A program made the position numbers and the translations under genes. The notes beneath the pieces were generated by a model. The model worked only from the letters and a program-made list of their open reading frames with translations. It ran no database searches and had not been told where the DNA came from. Below, one piece after another: positions 27,424 to 38,571 of a DNA stretch of 64,000 nt. Position 1 is the stretch's first letter. Every line of letters starts with the position of its first letter. This DNA is from Agrobacterium tumefaciens (GTDB lineage: Bacteria > Pseudomonadota > Alphaproteobacteria > Rhizobiales > Rhizobiaceae), in NCBI GenBank assembly GCA_025560025.1, contig CP048485.1:1054001-1118000 (forward strand). Reading direction: 5' to 3'.

Positions 27424-30048
27424 GTGCATTGCGGCAAAAGCAATCCCGTTGCTTTGGGCTTTCGTGGCGATAGCAATTCAATCTCGGTCAACGCACGGTT
27501 AAAGGAAAGGATTGCAATCCCTCACGCGTGCCTGCAAATCTGTTTCCGGTGCGGCAAGGGGCGGCGCAAATTGCTTGGTCAAGGGGAAAAACAGCATTTC
27601 CGGTATGCCGAAACGTTGCAGGGCGACTTGCCCGGCACGCGGGATATTCTGCTTCCCCTTCGTCGGACGAGCGACATTGCGACATATGGCACGCCCGCCA
27701 TTATTCCCCGGCAAAATCTCAAAAACTCTGTCACCGGAAAAATTGCCATATGGTTCGCTGAAGAGCGCGCTTTTGGCCATGATTTTCTTTTTATTCCCGT
27801 TCTCATCGGCTGCGGCGCAGTTCTGTGGTTTTCTCTCGACGTCTCGCCCTCGTCATCCGTTCTGGCGATCGCATTTTTGCTTGTCGCGGGCCTGGCGCTC
27901 CTCGTCAGATATACCCCCGGCTTCATGTCGACGGCTTGCAGCCTTTGCGCTTTTGTTTTGCTCGGCATGCTTCTGGCCGATTTTGAAACCCGGCGGGCCG
28001 GAACCGTGGTGCTGGATACGCCCGTCACCACCACCATCACCGGCACGGTTGCGCGTCGGGAGGTCGATGCGCGCGGCTCCTGGCGATATGTGGTTCGGCT
28101 GACCGCGACGGAGGCGCCGATTTTGTCTCGTCCGCCACAGATGATTTCCGTGCTATCGCGCGGCAGCGGTGAACCGGCGGCACTGGGCGCCACCATCAGC
28201 GGCAAAGTGCGCCTCTCGCCGCCTTCCGGCCCCGCCTTGCCGGGGTTGAACGACTTTGCCTTCGCGTCCTATTTCAAGGGAATAGGCGCCACCGGTTTCT
28301 TTTATAAGCCGCCGCAGACGCTTCCATCACCTGCAGGGGACGTCAAGGCCGAGGCGGGCTGGCTCGAATGGGCGGATATGTGGCTTTACGGACTTCGCAG
28401 CGCCATTGCGGAACGTATTCGCTCCACCATCGGCGGTGATGCCGGGGCTTTCGCCGCCTCCATCGTCACCGATGAGAGACAGGCAATCTCGGCGGAAACG
28501 ATGGAGGCGTTGCGGCTCTCCGGCCTTGCCCACATCGTTGCGATATCCGGGCTCAACATGGCGCTGGCGTCAGGCATTTTCTTCGTTGGCCTGAGATTGG
28601 CCTTTAGCCTGTTCCCGGGCTTTGCGCAGCGCTGGCCGGTCAAGAAGATCGCGGCCTTTGCAGCACTGCTGATGACACTCGCCTATTACCTCATTTCCGG
28701 TTTTGCCGTCTCCGCCGAACGCGCATGGCTGATGATGTCGGTGATGCTGATCGCAGTTCTTTTCGACCAGCCGTCGCTCAGCCTGAGAAATGTCGCCCTT
28801 TCCGCTCTGGTCATTCTCGCTTTTTCGCCATCGGAAATCATGGGGCCGAGTTTCCAGATGTCATTTGCGGCCACCATAGCGCTTGTTTCTGCTTATGCTG
28901 CCTGGAGCCGCTGGCGGACCGAGCGGGGTCGGTTGCTGGTCGGGCGCAAGCCCGCCTGGATGACGGTGCTGGAAATGGCAGGTGCCGTCATTGGTGGTGT
29001 TGTCACGACGTCGCTGATCGGCGGCCTTTCGACGGCGATCTATTCCGCCGAACATTTTCATCGTGTCACCACCTATGGACTTTTCGCCAATCTGGCTGCC
29101 ATGCCGTTAATGTCGCTGATTGTCATGCCGTTCGGTCTTATCGCGATGCTGCTGATGCCCTTCGGGCTCGATGCGCCTTTCCTGAAGATCATGGGGTATG
29201 GCATGGCTCTTGTCATCGAGGTCGCCAATGAGGTGGCGTCATGGGGTGGCAGCGCGGCGACGGGGCGGCCGCATGGGTGGTTTATCGGTCTCGCCACAGC
29301 GGGTTTCCTGCTGCTGACTTTGCTGCGCAGCCGGCTTGCCCTTCTCGGCCTGCCGGTCCTGCTTTTCGCCTTCGGCCTGTCAGCCCTGATCCCCCGTTAT
29401 CCGCCTCATCTCCTGGTGCACGAGGACGGCCAGCTGGTGGCCATGCTGGAGGATGGCAAGGTCTTCACGACAAGAGCGCGGCCGCCGGACTTTGTGTATG
29501 GCCAGTGGCAAAGGGCGCTGCTGTTGCCGGAAAAACCCGTGCCGCCAATGGTCGTGGAGCCGGAGGTTAGGGTAAGCACTGCCGGATTGGCGCCGAAAAC
29601 GAAGCTCCCACCCAAAGAGATGGCGGCGGTGACGAAAGAGATGACGGCGGCGCTGAGGGACGCCAAGGCTGGCGTCTTCAGCTGCAGAAAAGGCATATGG
29701 TGCGTGGCCCGCGCCGGCAGCGGCGAGTGGATCATTGTTCTGGAGGACGGCCGATTTGCCGGAACAGCCTGCGACATCGCCGATATTGTCATCGTTTCCC
29801 GCCGAACTTCGTTTTCACAGTGCCGCTCCGGCGCGCTGCTTCTCAATCGAGACATATTGCGACGTATCGGTTCGGTGGAAATAGATTTTGCCAATATGGA
29901 TCAGGCAGGCGTGGTAAAACGGCTGCGCGCCGCAATATCCGGAACGGACAGGCCGTGGAGCGAACATCGCTATTACGACTGGAAAAGCGGCCGTTTCGAT
30001 CACGAGGTACCGGACGCCGTCAACAGGCTGCTGGCGACGTCAGAGTGA
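27424..30048 (+). CDS. comEC: ComEC/Rec2-family DNA uptake protein (start uncertain)
   Basis: A large membrane protein of the ComEC/Rec2 family, which forms the inner-membrane channel for single-stranded DNA in competence. The DUF4131-like N-terminal domain begins near residue 115 (AEERAFGHDFLF). The Competence domain includes HIVAISGLNMALASG at about residues 372-386 and many transmembrane segments up to about 650. The C-terminus does not show the metallo-beta-lactamase HxHxDH motif of Bacillus ComEC. The first roughly 105 residues do not resemble a membrane protein, so the true start is probably downstream, at a TTG or other non-ATG codon such as near 27616. Competence itself is not proved. 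Confidence 0.78.
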   Translation: MHCGKSNPVALGFRGDSNSISVNARLKERIAIPHACLQICFRCGKGRRKLLGQGEKQHFRYAETLQGDLPGTRDILLPLRRTSDIATYGTPAIIPRQNLKNSVTGKIAIWFAEERAFGHDFLFIPVLIGCGAVLWFSLDVSPSSSVLAIAFLLVAGLALLVRYTPGFMSTACSLCAFVLLGMLLADFETRRAGTVVLDTPVTTTITGTVARREVDARGSWRYVVRLTATEAPILSRPPQMISVLSRGSGEPAALGATISGKVRLSPPSGPALPGLNDFAFASYFKGIGATGFFYKPPQTLPSPAGDVKAEAGWLEWADMWLYGLRSAIAERIRSTIGGDAGAFAASIVTDERQAISAETMEALRLSGLAHIVAISGLNMALASGIFFVGLRLAFSLFPGFAQRWPVKKIAAFAALLMTLAYYLISGFAVSAERAWLMMSVMLIAVLFDQPSLSLRNVALSALVILAFSPSEIMGPSFQMSFAATIALVSAYAAWSRWRTERGRLLVGRKPAWMTVLEMAGAVIGGVVTTSLIGGLSTAIYSAEHFHRVTTYGLFANLAAMPLMSLIVMPFGLIAMLLMPFGLDAPFLKIMGYGMALVIEVANEVASWGGSAATGRPHGWFIGLATAGFLLLTLLRSRLALLGLPVLLFAFGLSALIPRYPPHLLVHEDGQLVAMLEDGKVFTTRARPPDFVYGQWQRALLLPEKPVPPMVVEPEVRVSTAGLAPKTKLPPKEMAAVTKEMTAALRDAKAGVFSCRKGIWCVARAGSGEWIIVLEDGRFAGTACDIADIVIVSRRTSFSQCRSGALLLNRDILRRIGSVEIDFANMDQAGVVKRLRAAISGTDRPWSEHRYYDWKSGRFDHEVPDAVNRLLATSE

Positions 30049-30065
30049 GCCGCCAGCGTGGTTCA

Positions 30066-30743
30066 TCATGCCCTGGCGCGCAGATCTTCGATCACGTCGC
30101 CGATCCCGCCAATTTCTTCTTCATGCGCCGTGTCGCGCCATGTTTCCTTCAAACCGGCCTCGTACCATTCACGCATCGCGGGCAGGGCGAGCAGCCTTTC
30201 GCAATAGCTCCTGGCCGCGGGTGAAAGATCGGCGCCATAGCTCTGGAAACGGAACGCCACCGGGCAGAAGAAGGCGTCGACCGCCGTGAATTTCCCGCCG
30301 GCGAGATATGGTCCGCCGAATTTTGCAAGGCCTTCACTCCACAGCGCATCAATGCGCTTGATATCGGCGGCAAGCCCGGCATCACCACCCTTCGGTTTTG
30401 CCCTGATGCCGACAGACATGGGATAGAGATTGCGCAGCGAAGAAAAGCCGGCATGCATTTCACTTGCCGCCGACCGTGACCAGGCCCGTGCCTGCTTGTC
30501 GCTCGCCCAGACACCCTGATGTCTTTCAGCAAGATATTCAGCGATCGAAAGCGTTTCCCACACCATGAAGCCGTCATCGACAAGGCACGGCACCTTGCCG
30601 GTTGGTGAAAAGGAGGAGAAGGAAATCCCTTCACCGAACGGAATGAGTTTTTCAGTGAAGGCGATACCCAGCGTGCGCATCAATACCCACGGCCGCAACG
30701 ACCATGAAGAATAGTTCTTATTCGCTATATAAAGATCGTACAT
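30066..30743 (-). CDS. Glutathione S-transferase family protein
   Basis: A 225-residue cytosolic GST. The thioredoxin-like N-terminal domain covers residues 1-80, opening MYDLYIANKNYSSWSLRPWV with candidate catalytic Ser12/Ser13. It continues through the cis-Pro motif GKVPCLVDDG and the ETLSIAEYLAE segment, which binds glutathione. The C-terminal helical domain covers about 90-210. The start at 30743 is chosen because the 44 codons upstream do not resemble a GST. It converges on comEC with 17 bp between the stops. The substrate is unknown. Confidence 0.88.
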   Translation of the reverse strand: MYDLYIANKNYSSWSLRPWVLMRTLGIAFTEKLIPFGEGISFSSFSPTGKVPCLVDDGFMVWETLSIAEYLAERHQGVWASDKQARAWSRSAASEMHAGFSSLRNLYPMSVGIRAKPKGGDAGLAADIKRIDALWSEGLAKFGGPYLAGGKFTAVDAFFCPVAFRFQSYGADLSPAARSYCERLLALPAMREWYEAGLKETWRDTAHEEEIGGIGDVIEDLRARA

Positions 30744-31181
30744 GGCGTATCTCCCGGATATGACGCGCATTTTTATACCTGCCGGACGTCCGTGGAATAT
30801 CGAAAATAATCCATGGCTCCCATAAGCCGTATTGATGAATGATAAGGTAAGGGCATGGACGGCAGCTCCTTGCAAATATCACCACCCGGAGACAGCTGAA
30901 AATTCACCACTCGACCGACGGCGCAAATTCAACTTCGCGAGGGTTTGGCAAAAATTCAAGGGCTGAATGCGGCAGGACAGACCTATGCCGTCATACTAGC
31001 AAAACTGAAAATCAGCATGAAACTGTAGCCAGTGTCGGAAGGCACCACGCATCGCCCGCGTCAGTCACATACCAGCGTGCGTATCCAAATCATGCCATGC
31101 TTCGGGCAGTCTTCACCTCTCATACAGGCGTCATCATCACGACGACGCCTGTTGAAACCGGATGACATCCGGTCCATCGGG
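30744..31181. other. Intergenic region between the GST gene and lexA
   Basis: A 438-bp stretch with no credible gene. It contains the GST promoter and the 3' side of lexA, with a 9-bp-stem hairpin at 31124-31152 (loop 11 nt) and a near-perfect palindrome ACCGGATG-A-CATCCGGT at 31157-31173. Neither has a clear T-run on the lexA strand. A frame from 31032 runs across lexA and is a shadow. I see nothing else that can be named. Confidence 0.55.
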
Positions 31182-31904
31182 TCAATGATAACGGCGGATC
31201 AGCCCAACCAGCTTGCCCTGGATTTTCACCCGATCCGGTCCGAAGATGCGGGTCTCATAAGCGGGGTTCGCAGCCTCGAGCGCGATGGAGGCGCCCTTGC
31301 GGCGGAAGCGCTTCAGCGTCGCCTCCTCGTCATCCACCAATGCCACAACGATATCGCCCGGATTTGCCGTATTGCCGTTACGGATAATGACGGTGTCGCC
31401 GTCAAAAATACCGGCCTCGATCATCGAATCGCCCTTGACCTCAAGCGCGTAATGTTCGCCGGTGCCCAGCATATCCACCGGCACGGCAACGTCGTGGGTG
31501 TTGTTCTGGATGGCGGAAATCGGCACACCGGCGGCGATACGGCCCATGACCGGCACGGTAACGGCCCCGCCAAGATCATTGGCAGGTGCCTTGGGGGCAG
31601 GGGTCGGTTCCGGCGTCTTCGGCTTGCCAAGGCTGCCTTCGATGACACTCGGCGAAAAGCCGCGCTGCGGCCTCGCACCCGGCGCATAGGCCTCGGGCAA
31701 CTTAATGACTTCCAGCGCCCGTGCCCTGTTAGGTAGCCGGCGAATGAATCCGCGCTCTTCGAGGGCAGTGATCAGGCGATGAATGCCGGATTTGGAGGCA
31801 AGATCGAGTGCGTCCTTCATTTCATCGAAGGAGGGCGGCACGCCGGACTCTTTCATTCTTTCATGAATGAAGAGAAGCAATTCCTGCTGTTTGCGCGTGA
31901 GCAT
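31182..31904 (-). CDS. lexA: LexA repressor
   Basis: A 240-residue SOS repressor and self-cleaving serine protease (S24 family). The winged HTH covers about residues 1-65 ([21 protein letters not shown]). A proline- and alanine-rich linker of about 40 residues follows, then the Ala125-Gly126 cleavage site ([11 protein letters not shown]). Ser160 is in VKGDSM and Lys198 in TLKRF. The linker is longer than in E. coli LexA (202 residues), as usual in Rhizobiales. An SOS box (GTTC-N7-GTTC) lies 64 bp upstream, so lexA represses itself. Confidence 0.97.
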   Translation of the reverse strand: MLTRKQQELLLFIHERMKESGVPPSFDEMKDALDLASKSGIHRLITALEERGFIRRLPNRARALEVIKLPEAYAPGARPQRGFSPSVIEGSLGKPKTPEPTPAPKAPANDLGGAVTVPVMGRIAAGVPISAIQNNTHDVAVPVDMLGTGEHYALEVKGDSMIEAGIFDGDTVIIRNGNTANPGDIVVALVDDEEATLKRFRRKGASIALEAANPAYETRIFGPDRVKIQGKLVGLIRRYH

Positions 31905-31967
31905 GAGGAAAACACCCTTGAGAATCGTAGTGGAGGTCGCGAAACAAATACAGAACGAACACTATAT

Positions 31968-31982
31968 GTTCCATATGTGTTC
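31968..31982 (-). promoter_or_regulatory. SOS box (GAAC-N7-GAAC) upstream of lexA
   Basis: On the plus strand GTTCCATATGTGTTC reads GTTC-N7-GTTC, the direct-repeat SOS box of alphaproteobacteria. It is 64-78 bp upstream of the lexA start, and a GAAC lies further upstream at 31957-31960. It is in the region shared with the divergent VOC gene, which might also respond to DNA damage. Confidence 0.85.
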
Positions 31983-32114
31983 CGCAATCCCCTAAAATTT
32001 CGTGAAGCTGCTATCTGTTGTTTTGATGATTTGCCTCATCGCACGAAATTGTGCTTTTCTTCGCCTCGAACCGGTGCAGCATGGCTTCCTGTCGCGCCGC
32101 CAGCAGGAATGACA

Positions 32115-32999
32115 ATGACGAAACCCTATTGCATCGATCATCTCGTCTTGCCCGTGCAGGCTCTTGCCGTTGCGGAAAAGCGCTATGAAGACCTCGGCTT
32201 CACGGTTGCGCCGGAGGCTCTTCATCCCTTCGGCACGCAGAACGCATGCGTTTTTTTCACCGATGGGACCTATCTGGAGCGGTTGGCAATTGCTGATCCG
32301 GCTAAATATAATGCCTCCGTGAACCGTGGCGATGTGTTCACAGGCAGGGATCAAGCCTTCAGGGAGGGTCATGGCAGGGAGGGATTTTCCGCTCTGGTAG
32401 CCCGAACCGAGGATGCCTTTGCTGATCATGAGAGATTTGCGATCTCCGGCCTCTCGGCGGGCGATATCTTTGAATTTTCGCGGCCTGTTCGAATGCCGGA
32501 CGGTTCGCAAAGCGAGGCGGCATTCCGGCTTGCTTTTGCAGCAGCAAGCGGGACGGCTGTGGATTTCTTTTCGTTCAGCTGTCAGCGGCTTCAGGCGCTG
32601 CCGGGCGATCGCACGGCACTGGAGCGCCATGCCAATGGGGTTCTCGGCCTCAGCGAGATCGTTCTGTTTCCAGGAGCCGATCGAAATGCGGCGCGGCTGA
32701 TCGAAACGGTTTTTCGCTGCAAGGGTGAAACGTCCCCGAATGGTGATATGGTTTTCGCAACCGGCAATGCGCGCATCCGATTGGCGGCAAAGCCGGTTTT
32801 TGGCGGGCATGACGTGAATGCCGGAGAGTGGGGCGACGGCGGATTGCGCGGCGCGAGCGTCATCTTTTTGTCACACGATCTTGCCGTGACAGAAGCTGTG
32901 CTTGCTGCTAATGGCGTGTCCTGCGCAAAAGCGGGCGGCCGCCTGTTGGTGGCAGCAGCACCCGGTCAGGGCGTAACATTCGCCTTCGAGGAAAAATGA
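32115..32999 (+). CDS. VOC/glyoxalase-like family protein
   Basis: A 294-residue protein with a glyoxalase-like VOC fold (PF13468 type). The N-terminal module has [24 protein letters not shown] at about residues 4-27 in outline, then [21 protein letters not shown]. The C-terminal half repeats the fold more loosely. Metal-binding His and Glu are partly kept (DHLV, YLE). The in-frame ATG at 32109 is possible, but 32115 lies better from AGGAA. Its stop overlaps the kdsA start region by 4 bp, so it may share a transcript with kdsA. Function unknown. Confidence 0.78.
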   Translation: MTKPYCIDHLVLPVQALAVAEKRYEDLGFTVAPEALHPFGTQNACVFFTDGTYLERLAIADPAKYNASVNRGDVFTGRDQAFREGHGREGFSALVARTEDAFADHERFAISGLSAGDIFEFSRPVRMPDGSQSEAAFRLAFAAASGTAVDFFSFSCQRLQALPGDRTALERHANGVLGLSEIVLFPGADRNAARLIETVFRCKGETSPNGDMVFATGNARIRLAAKPVFGGHDVNAGEWGDGGLRGASVIFLSHDLAVTEAVLAANGVSCAKAGGRLLVAAAPGQGVTFAFEEK

Positions 33000-33844
33000 T
33001 GAGCGTTACGAACAATCTCAAAGTCACCGCCGGCGATGGCGCCGGCAAGGTTTCCTTCTCCAACACAGAGCGTTTTTCGCTGATTGCCGGCCCCTGCCAG
33101 ATGGAGAGCCGCGAACATGCCTTCATGATCGCCGGTGTCCTGAAGGAGCTTTGCGACAAGCTGGGGATCGGGCTCGTTTATAAGTCGTCCTTCGACAAGG
33201 CGAACCGCACCTCGCTTTCCGGCAAACGCGGCATCGGCCTCGAGAGCGCCATGCAGGTCTTCGCCGATCTCAAGAAGGAATTCGGCTTTCCTGTTCTGAC
33301 CGACATTCACACCGAAGAACAATGCGCCATCGTGTCCGAAGTGGTGGATGTGCTGCAAATCCCGGCCTTTCTCAGCCGCCAGACCGATCTTCTTGTCGCC
33401 GCCGCGAAAACCGGCCGCGTCATCAATGTCAAGAAGGGCCAGTTCCTCGCCCCCTGGGACATGAAGAATGTGCTGGCCAAGCTCAACGAGAGCGGCAATC
33501 CGAATGTGCTTCTGTGCGAGCGCGGCGCCTCCTTCGGTTACAATACGCTTGTTTCCGACATGCGCTCGCTGCCGATCATGGCTTCGCTCGGCGCGCCTGT
33601 TGTCTTTGATGCCACCCATTCGGTTCAGCAGCCGGGTGGGCAGGGCGGCTCCACGGGCGGGCAGCGCGAATTCGTCGAGACTCTGGCGCGGGCGGCGGTT
33701 GCTGTCGGTGTCGCCGGCCTCTTCATCGAGACCCATGAGGACCCGGACAATGCACCGTCCGACGGCCCCAACATGGTTCATCTGAAGGACATGCCGAAAC
33801 TGCTGGAAAAGCTGCTCGCCTTCGACGCGATTACCAAAGCCTGA
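32999..33844 (+). CDS. kdsA: 3-deoxy-8-phosphooctulonate (KDO8P) synthase
   Basis: A 281-residue KDO8P synthase that condenses PEP with arabinose 5-phosphate for the LPS inner core. Motifs are IAGPCQMES near residue 21, [12 protein letters not shown] near 54, and [12 protein letters not shown] near 204. Two overlapping ATGs exist at 32996 and 32999. The second gives better spacing from GAGGA. It follows the VOC gene directly. PEP supply comes from the enolase gene that lies 140 bp downstream. Confidence 0.96.
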   Translation: MSVTNNLKVTAGDGAGKVSFSNTERFSLIAGPCQMESREHAFMIAGVLKELCDKLGIGLVYKSSFDKANRTSLSGKRGIGLESAMQVFADLKKEFGFPVLTDIHTEEQCAIVSEVVDVLQIPAFLSRQTDLLVAAAKTGRVINVKKGQFLAPWDMKNVLAKLNESGNPNVLLCERGASFGYNTLVSDMRSLPIMASLGAPVVFDATHSVQQPGGQGGSTGGQREFVETLARAAVAVGVAGLFIETHEDPDNAPSDGPNMVHLKDMPKLLEKLLAFDAITKA

Positions 33845-33883
33845 GGGGCGGGGCGGGCACAGTCTGTGCCAATCGATTTTAAT

Positions 33884-33911
33884 GGCGGGCGGGCCGTTTC
33901 TGCCGCCCGTC
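33884..33911 (+). terminator. Terminator-like hairpin after kdsA
   Basis: A 9-bp GC-rich stem (33884-33892 with 33903-33911, one G-T pair) with a 10-nt loop is followed by GTCATTGTAATTTC. It falls in the 140-bp gap before eno and likely separates the two transcripts. Confidence 0.6.
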
Positions 33912-33921
33912 GTCATTGTAA

Positions 33922-35259
<1,338 letters not shown>

Positions 35260-35285
35260 TTCCGGCAGTATTGGTTTGTGATGCG

Positions 35286-35304
35286 GCCCGCCGCCTCGGC
35301 GGGC
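35286..35304 (+). terminator. First hairpin after eno
   Basis: A perfect 8-bp stem (GCCCGCCG with CGGCGGGC) with a 3-nt loop is followed by TCATTC. Its sequence is nearly the same as the second terminator at 35480-35503, but the U-tract is missing. Confidence 0.65.
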
Positions 35305-35336
35305 TCATTCAGGGGCGAGCGGTAGCATCCGCATTC

Positions 35337-35449
35337 CGTCACCCCGGACTTGATCTGGGGTCCAGTGCGATCAAGTCCTTGATCGCGAAAGACTCGCCCC
35401 ACAGCGCAGATGCGCTGTGGCTGGATGCCGGATCAAGTCCGGCATGACG
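35337..35449. repeat. Multi-hairpin palindromic element in the eno-ftsB gap
   Basis: A 113-bp element bounded by CGTCA/TGACG and built of at least three inner hairpins: GATCAA/TTGATC at 35369-35384, a CACAGCGCA/TGCGCTGTG stem near 35400-35419, and TGCCGGA/TCCGGCA at 35426-35444. The ends match the CGTCA/TGACG ends of the two-hairpin elements at 4749 and 43572, but the inner sequence is different. It resembles rhizobial intergenic mosaic elements. Confidence 0.7.
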
Positions 35450-35479
35450 AGGGTTCTTTTGACGTCGCTGCCATTCTTA

Positions 35480-35503
35480 GCCCGCCCTCTGGCGGGCTTT
35501 TTT
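35480..35503 (+). terminator. Strong intrinsic terminator after eno
   Basis: A 7-bp stem (GCCCGCC with GGCGGGC), CTCT loop and a run of six T residues make a canonical Rho-independent terminator. It lies 220 bp past the eno stop, beyond the repeat. Confidence 0.9.
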
Positions 35504-35603
35504 GCGCCTATTCGCCAAAGACAATTTAAGGTCAACGGATAGTTAAACAATCAGCCTTAATCTCGAGACTCAAAGGTTATGCGTTTTAAGGCTTCTCTGC
35601 GGC

Positions 35604-35921
35604 ATGTGGACCAGACATCATAAAAAGAGACGATTCGGCCGTTTGATCGTTCCGGCCATCACGATCGCTTTTCTTTCCTATTTCGGCTATCATTCGATCC
35701 ATGGCGACTTCGGCCTGCAGGCGACGGAGCGGCTGGAGCGGCAGCGTATCACCCGTACTGCGGAGCTTGCCAAGCTGACGCAGGCCCGTGTGGCGCTGGA
35801 GCGGCAGGTGGAATTGCTGAGCGACGGCTCGCTTGAGCGGGACATGATCGACGAGATTTCCCGTTACCAGCTGAATATGTCCCGCACGGACGAAATCGTC
35901 ATCATGAACACATATTTCTAA
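35604..35921 (+). CDS. ftsB: Septum formation initiator family protein (FtsB/DivIC)
   Basis: A 105-residue bitopic membrane protein. One transmembrane segment lies at about residues 13-29 (LIVPAITIAFLSYFGYH). A coiled coil at about 40-72 (ERLERQRITRTAELAKL and on) follows, with the typical DivIC C-terminal region ERDMIDEISRYQLNMSRTDEIV. This is the FtsB/DivIC family of divisome proteins that pair with FtsL and FtsQ. The position between eno and pdhA is common in alphaproteobacteria. The short length and fold make the family call good, while exact division role is inferred. Confidence 0.85.
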   Translation: MWTRHHKKRRFGRLIVPAITIAFLSYFGYHSIHGDFGLQATERLERQRITRTAELAKLTQARVALERQVELLSDGSLERDMIDEISRYQLNMSRTDEIVIMNTYF

Positions 35922-35983
35922 TTAACCGAAATCAAGTTAATTTAACATTTCTGATTTATTCACAGCATCTTAGCGTGAATATG

Positions 35984-36014
35984 TGCCATGCGTTTAAAGC
36001 ATTGCTGCATGGCA
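35984..36014 (+). terminator. Inverted repeat in the ftsB-pdhA gap
   Basis: TGCCATGC (35984-35991) and GCATGGCA (36007-36014) form a perfect 8-bp stem with a 15-nt loop, followed by TTTTCTTG. It could end the ftsB transcript or act as an operator or leader of pdhA. The sequence does not decide between them. Confidence 0.5.
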
Positions 36015-36074
36015 TTTTCTTGCATATGGTACGCGCCACTCTATCCATTCAAACGGCAACTCAGGGAGGGATGA

Positions 36075-37118
36075 ATGGCGCCGCGAAAACCAGCGACCGT
36101 ATCCGGCCGCAAGACCACGGCAAAGGCCGCAACCGAATTCACCGGCAAGAACAGCCCGGACTTCTCGAAGGAAGAAGAGCTTCACGCTTATCGTGAAATG
36201 CTGCTTATCCGCCGTTTCGAGGAAAAGGCCGGCCAGCTCTATGGCATGGGCTTCATCGGTGGTTTCTGTCACCTCTACATCGGTCAGGAAGCTGTCGTCG
36301 TCGGCATGCAGATGTCGCAGAAGGAAGGCGATCAGGTTATCACCGCTTACCGCGACCACGGCCACATGCTGGCGCTCGGCATGAGCGCGCGTGGCGTCAT
36401 GGCCGAGTTGACCGGCCGCAAGGGCGGCCTGTCGAAAGGCAAGGGCGGCTCGATGCACATGTTCTCCAAGGAGAAGCATTTCTACGGCGGCCACGGCATC
36501 GTCGGCGCGCAGGTTTCGCTCGGAACCGGTCTCGCTTTCGCCAACCGCTATCGCGGCAACGACAATGTCTCCGTGACCTATTTCGGTGACGGCGCCGCCA
36601 ACCAGGGCCAGGTCTACGAGAGCTTCAACATGGCCGCTCTCTGGAAGCTGCCGATCATCTATATCGTCGAAAACAACCGTTACGCCATGGGCACCTCGAC
36701 CGCCCGCGCCACCGCCCAGTCGAACTATTCGCTGCGCGGCCAGTCCTTCGGCATTCCCGGCATCCAGGTGGATGGCATGGATGTGCGCGCCGTCAAGGCC
36801 GCCGCCGATCAGGCGCTGGAACATTGCCGTTCCGGCAAGGGTCCGATCATTCTGGAAATGCTGACCTACCGTTACCGTGGTCACTCCATGTCCGACCCGG
36901 CAAAATACCGTTCGAAAGACGAAGTGCAGAAGATGCGCTCCGAACATGACCCGATCGAGCAGGTCAAGGCACGGCTTCTGGAGCAGGGCTGGGCAAGCGA
37001 AGACGAACTCAAGGCCATCGACAAGGATGTCCGTGATATCGTCGCCGACAGCGCCGACTTCGCCCAGAACGACCCAGAGCCGGATGTATCCGAGCTCTAC
37101 ACCGACATTCTGCTCTGA
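36075..37118 (+). CDS. pdhA: Pyruvate dehydrogenase E1 component, alpha subunit
   Basis: A 347-residue ThDP-dependent E1-alpha subunit that decarboxylates pyruvate. Motifs include [28 protein letters not shown] at about residues 51-78 in outline and the ThDP-binding [23 protein letters not shown] near 172-194 in outline. The phosphorylation-loop-like region [17 protein letters not shown] is near 263. The first 30 residues are basic and Ala/Thr-rich, normal in rhizobia. A GGAGGG site is 5 nt before the ATG. It heads pdhA-pdhB-pdhC. Confidence 0.97.
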   Translation: MAPRKPATVSGRKTTAKAATEFTGKNSPDFSKEEELHAYREMLLIRRFEEKAGQLYGMGFIGGFCHLYIGQEAVVVGMQMSQKEGDQVITAYRDHGHMLALGMSARGVMAELTGRKGGLSKGKGGSMHMFSKEKHFYGGHGIVGAQVSLGTGLAFANRYRGNDNVSVTYFGDGAANQGQVYESFNMAALWKLPIIYIVENNRYAMGTSTARATAQSNYSLRGQSFGIPGIQVDGMDVRAVKAAADQALEHCRSGKGPIILEMLTYRYRGHSMSDPAKYRSKDEVQKMRSEHDPIEQVKARLLEQGWASEDELKAIDKDVRDIVADSADFAQNDPEPDVSELYTDILL

Positions 37119-37135
37119 TCGGGAAAGGGAAACCC

Positions 37136-38557
37136 ATGCCAGTAGAAATTCTTATGCCCGCCCTTTCCCCGACCATGGAGGAAGGCACGCTTTCCAAATG
37201 GCTTAAAAAGGAAGGCGACAAGGTCACCTCCGGCGACGTGATCGCCGAGATCGAGACCGACAAGGCGACCATGGAAGTGGAAGCCGTGGATGAAGGCGTC
37301 ATCGGCAAGCTGCTGATCGATGCCGGCACCGAAGGCGTCAAGGTCAACACGGCTATTGCCGTGCTTCTTCAGGACGGCGAAAGCGCCGACGACATTTCTT
37401 CCTCCGCGAAGAAAGAAGAGCCGAAGGCTGAAGCCGCAAATTCCGATTCGGATGCGGCCGGCGGCAAGACCCGCGAAGCGACCGAAGAGCCGAGCGCTGC
37501 CAAGGAAGCCGCCAAGGTTCCCGCAGCACCCAAGATCGAAGTCGCAGCCGATCCGGATATTCCGGCAGGCACGGAAATGGTGATGACGACGGTGCGTGAA
37601 GCGCTGCGCGACGCCATGGCCGAAGAAATGCGCGCCGACGAAAAAGTCTTCGTCATGGGTGAGGAAGTCGCCGAATATCAGGGCGCCTACAAGATCACCC
37701 AGGGCCTGTTGCAGGAATTCGGTGAGCGTCGCGTCATCGATACCCCGATCACCGAGCACGGCTTTGCCGGTATCGGCGTCGGTGCGGCGATGACGGGCCT
37801 GCGGCCTATCGTCGAATTCATGACCTTCAACTTCGCCATGCAGGCGATCGACCAGATCGTCAACTCGGCGGCAAAGACGCTTTACATGTCGGGTGGCCAG
37901 ATGGGCGCTCCGATGGTGTTCCGTGGTCCGTCGGGCGCTGCTGCCCGCGTCGGTGCACAGCATTCGCAATGTTACGCCGCATGGTACAGCCATATTCCAG
38001 GTCTCAAGGTCGTCATGCCTTACACGGCTGCTGACGCGAAGGGTCTGCTCAAGGCCGCCATCCGCGATCCGAACCCGGTTATCTTCCTTGAGAATGAAAT
38101 TCTCTACGGCCAGAGCTTCGAAGTTCCGAAGCTCGATGATTTCGTGCTGCCGATCGGCAAGGCGCGCATTCATCGCAAGGGCAAGGATGCGACCATCGTG
38201 TCCTTCGGCATCGGCATGACCTATGCCATCAAGGCGGTTGCTGAACTCGAAAAGCTCGGCATCGACGTCGAACTGATCGATCTGCGCACCATCCGCCCGA
38301 TGGATCTGCCCACCGTCATCGAATCGGTCAAGAAGACCGGTCGTCTGGTCACGGTGGAAGAAGGTTTCCCGCAGTCATCGGTCGGTGACTTCATCGCCAA
38401 CCAGGTCATGCGCGCCGCTTTCGATTATCTCGATGCGCCGATCCTGACGATCGCCGGCAAGGATGTTCCGATGCCTTACGCGGCAAACCTCGAAAAGCTG
38501 GCTCTGCCGAACGTCGATGAAGTCGTTCAGGCCGTCAAAACCGTCTGCTACAAGTAA
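37136..38557 (+). CDS. pdhB: Pyruvate dehydrogenase E1 component, beta subunit with N-terminal lipoyl domain
   Basis: A 473-residue E1-beta. Residues 1-80 form a biotinyl/lipoyl domain with the lipoylation site Lys43 in [11 protein letters not shown]. An acidic Ala/Pro/Glu linker (about 84-140) follows, then the transketolase-like pyrimidine-binding and C-terminal domains ([17 protein letters not shown] near 181, and [17 protein letters not shown] near 403). Fusion of a lipoyl domain to E1-beta is a known alphaproteobacterial feature. Part of the lipoyl coding sequence is identical at nucleotide level to pdhC. It starts 17 bp after pdhA. Confidence 0.97.
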   Translation: MPVEILMPALSPTMEEGTLSKWLKKEGDKVTSGDVIAEIETDKATMEVEAVDEGVIGKLLIDAGTEGVKVNTAIAVLLQDGESADDISSSAKKEEPKAEAANSDSDAAGGKTREATEEPSAAKEAAKVPAAPKIEVAADPDIPAGTEMVMTTVREALRDAMAEEMRADEKVFVMGEEVAEYQGAYKITQGLLQEFGERRVIDTPITEHGFAGIGVGAAMTGLRPIVEFMTFNFAMQAIDQIVNSAAKTLYMSGGQMGAPMVFRGPSGAAARVGAQHSQCYAAWYSHIPGLKVVMPYTAADAKGLLKAAIRDPNPVIFLENEILYGQSFEVPKLDDFVLPIGKARIHRKGKDATIVSFGIGMTYAIKAVAELEKLGIDVELIDLRTIRPMDLPTVIESVKKTGRLVTVEEGFPQSSVGDFIANQVMRAAFDYLDAPILTIAGKDVPMPYAANLEKLALPNVDEVVQAVKTVCYK

Positions 38558-38571
38558 GGGGAGGCGTTTCG

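Larger units (their letters stand above)
35260..35603. other. eno-ftsB intergenic region
   Basis: A 344-bp gap without a gene. It holds a hairpin at 35286-35304, a palindromic element at 35337-35449, a strong terminator at 35480-35503, and a TTAA-containing AT-rich stretch at 35520-35560 that probably carries the ftsB promoter. Confidence 0.7.

Noticed and set aside
31157..31173. Near-perfect palindrome as lexA terminator
   Set aside because: It has a 1-nt loop and no T-run on the lexA strand, so it is not a functional intrinsic terminator.
35520..35960. CtrA-type TTAA-N7-TTAA sites around ftsB
   Set aside because: TTAA motifs are present but separated by 10 or 11 bases, not 7.
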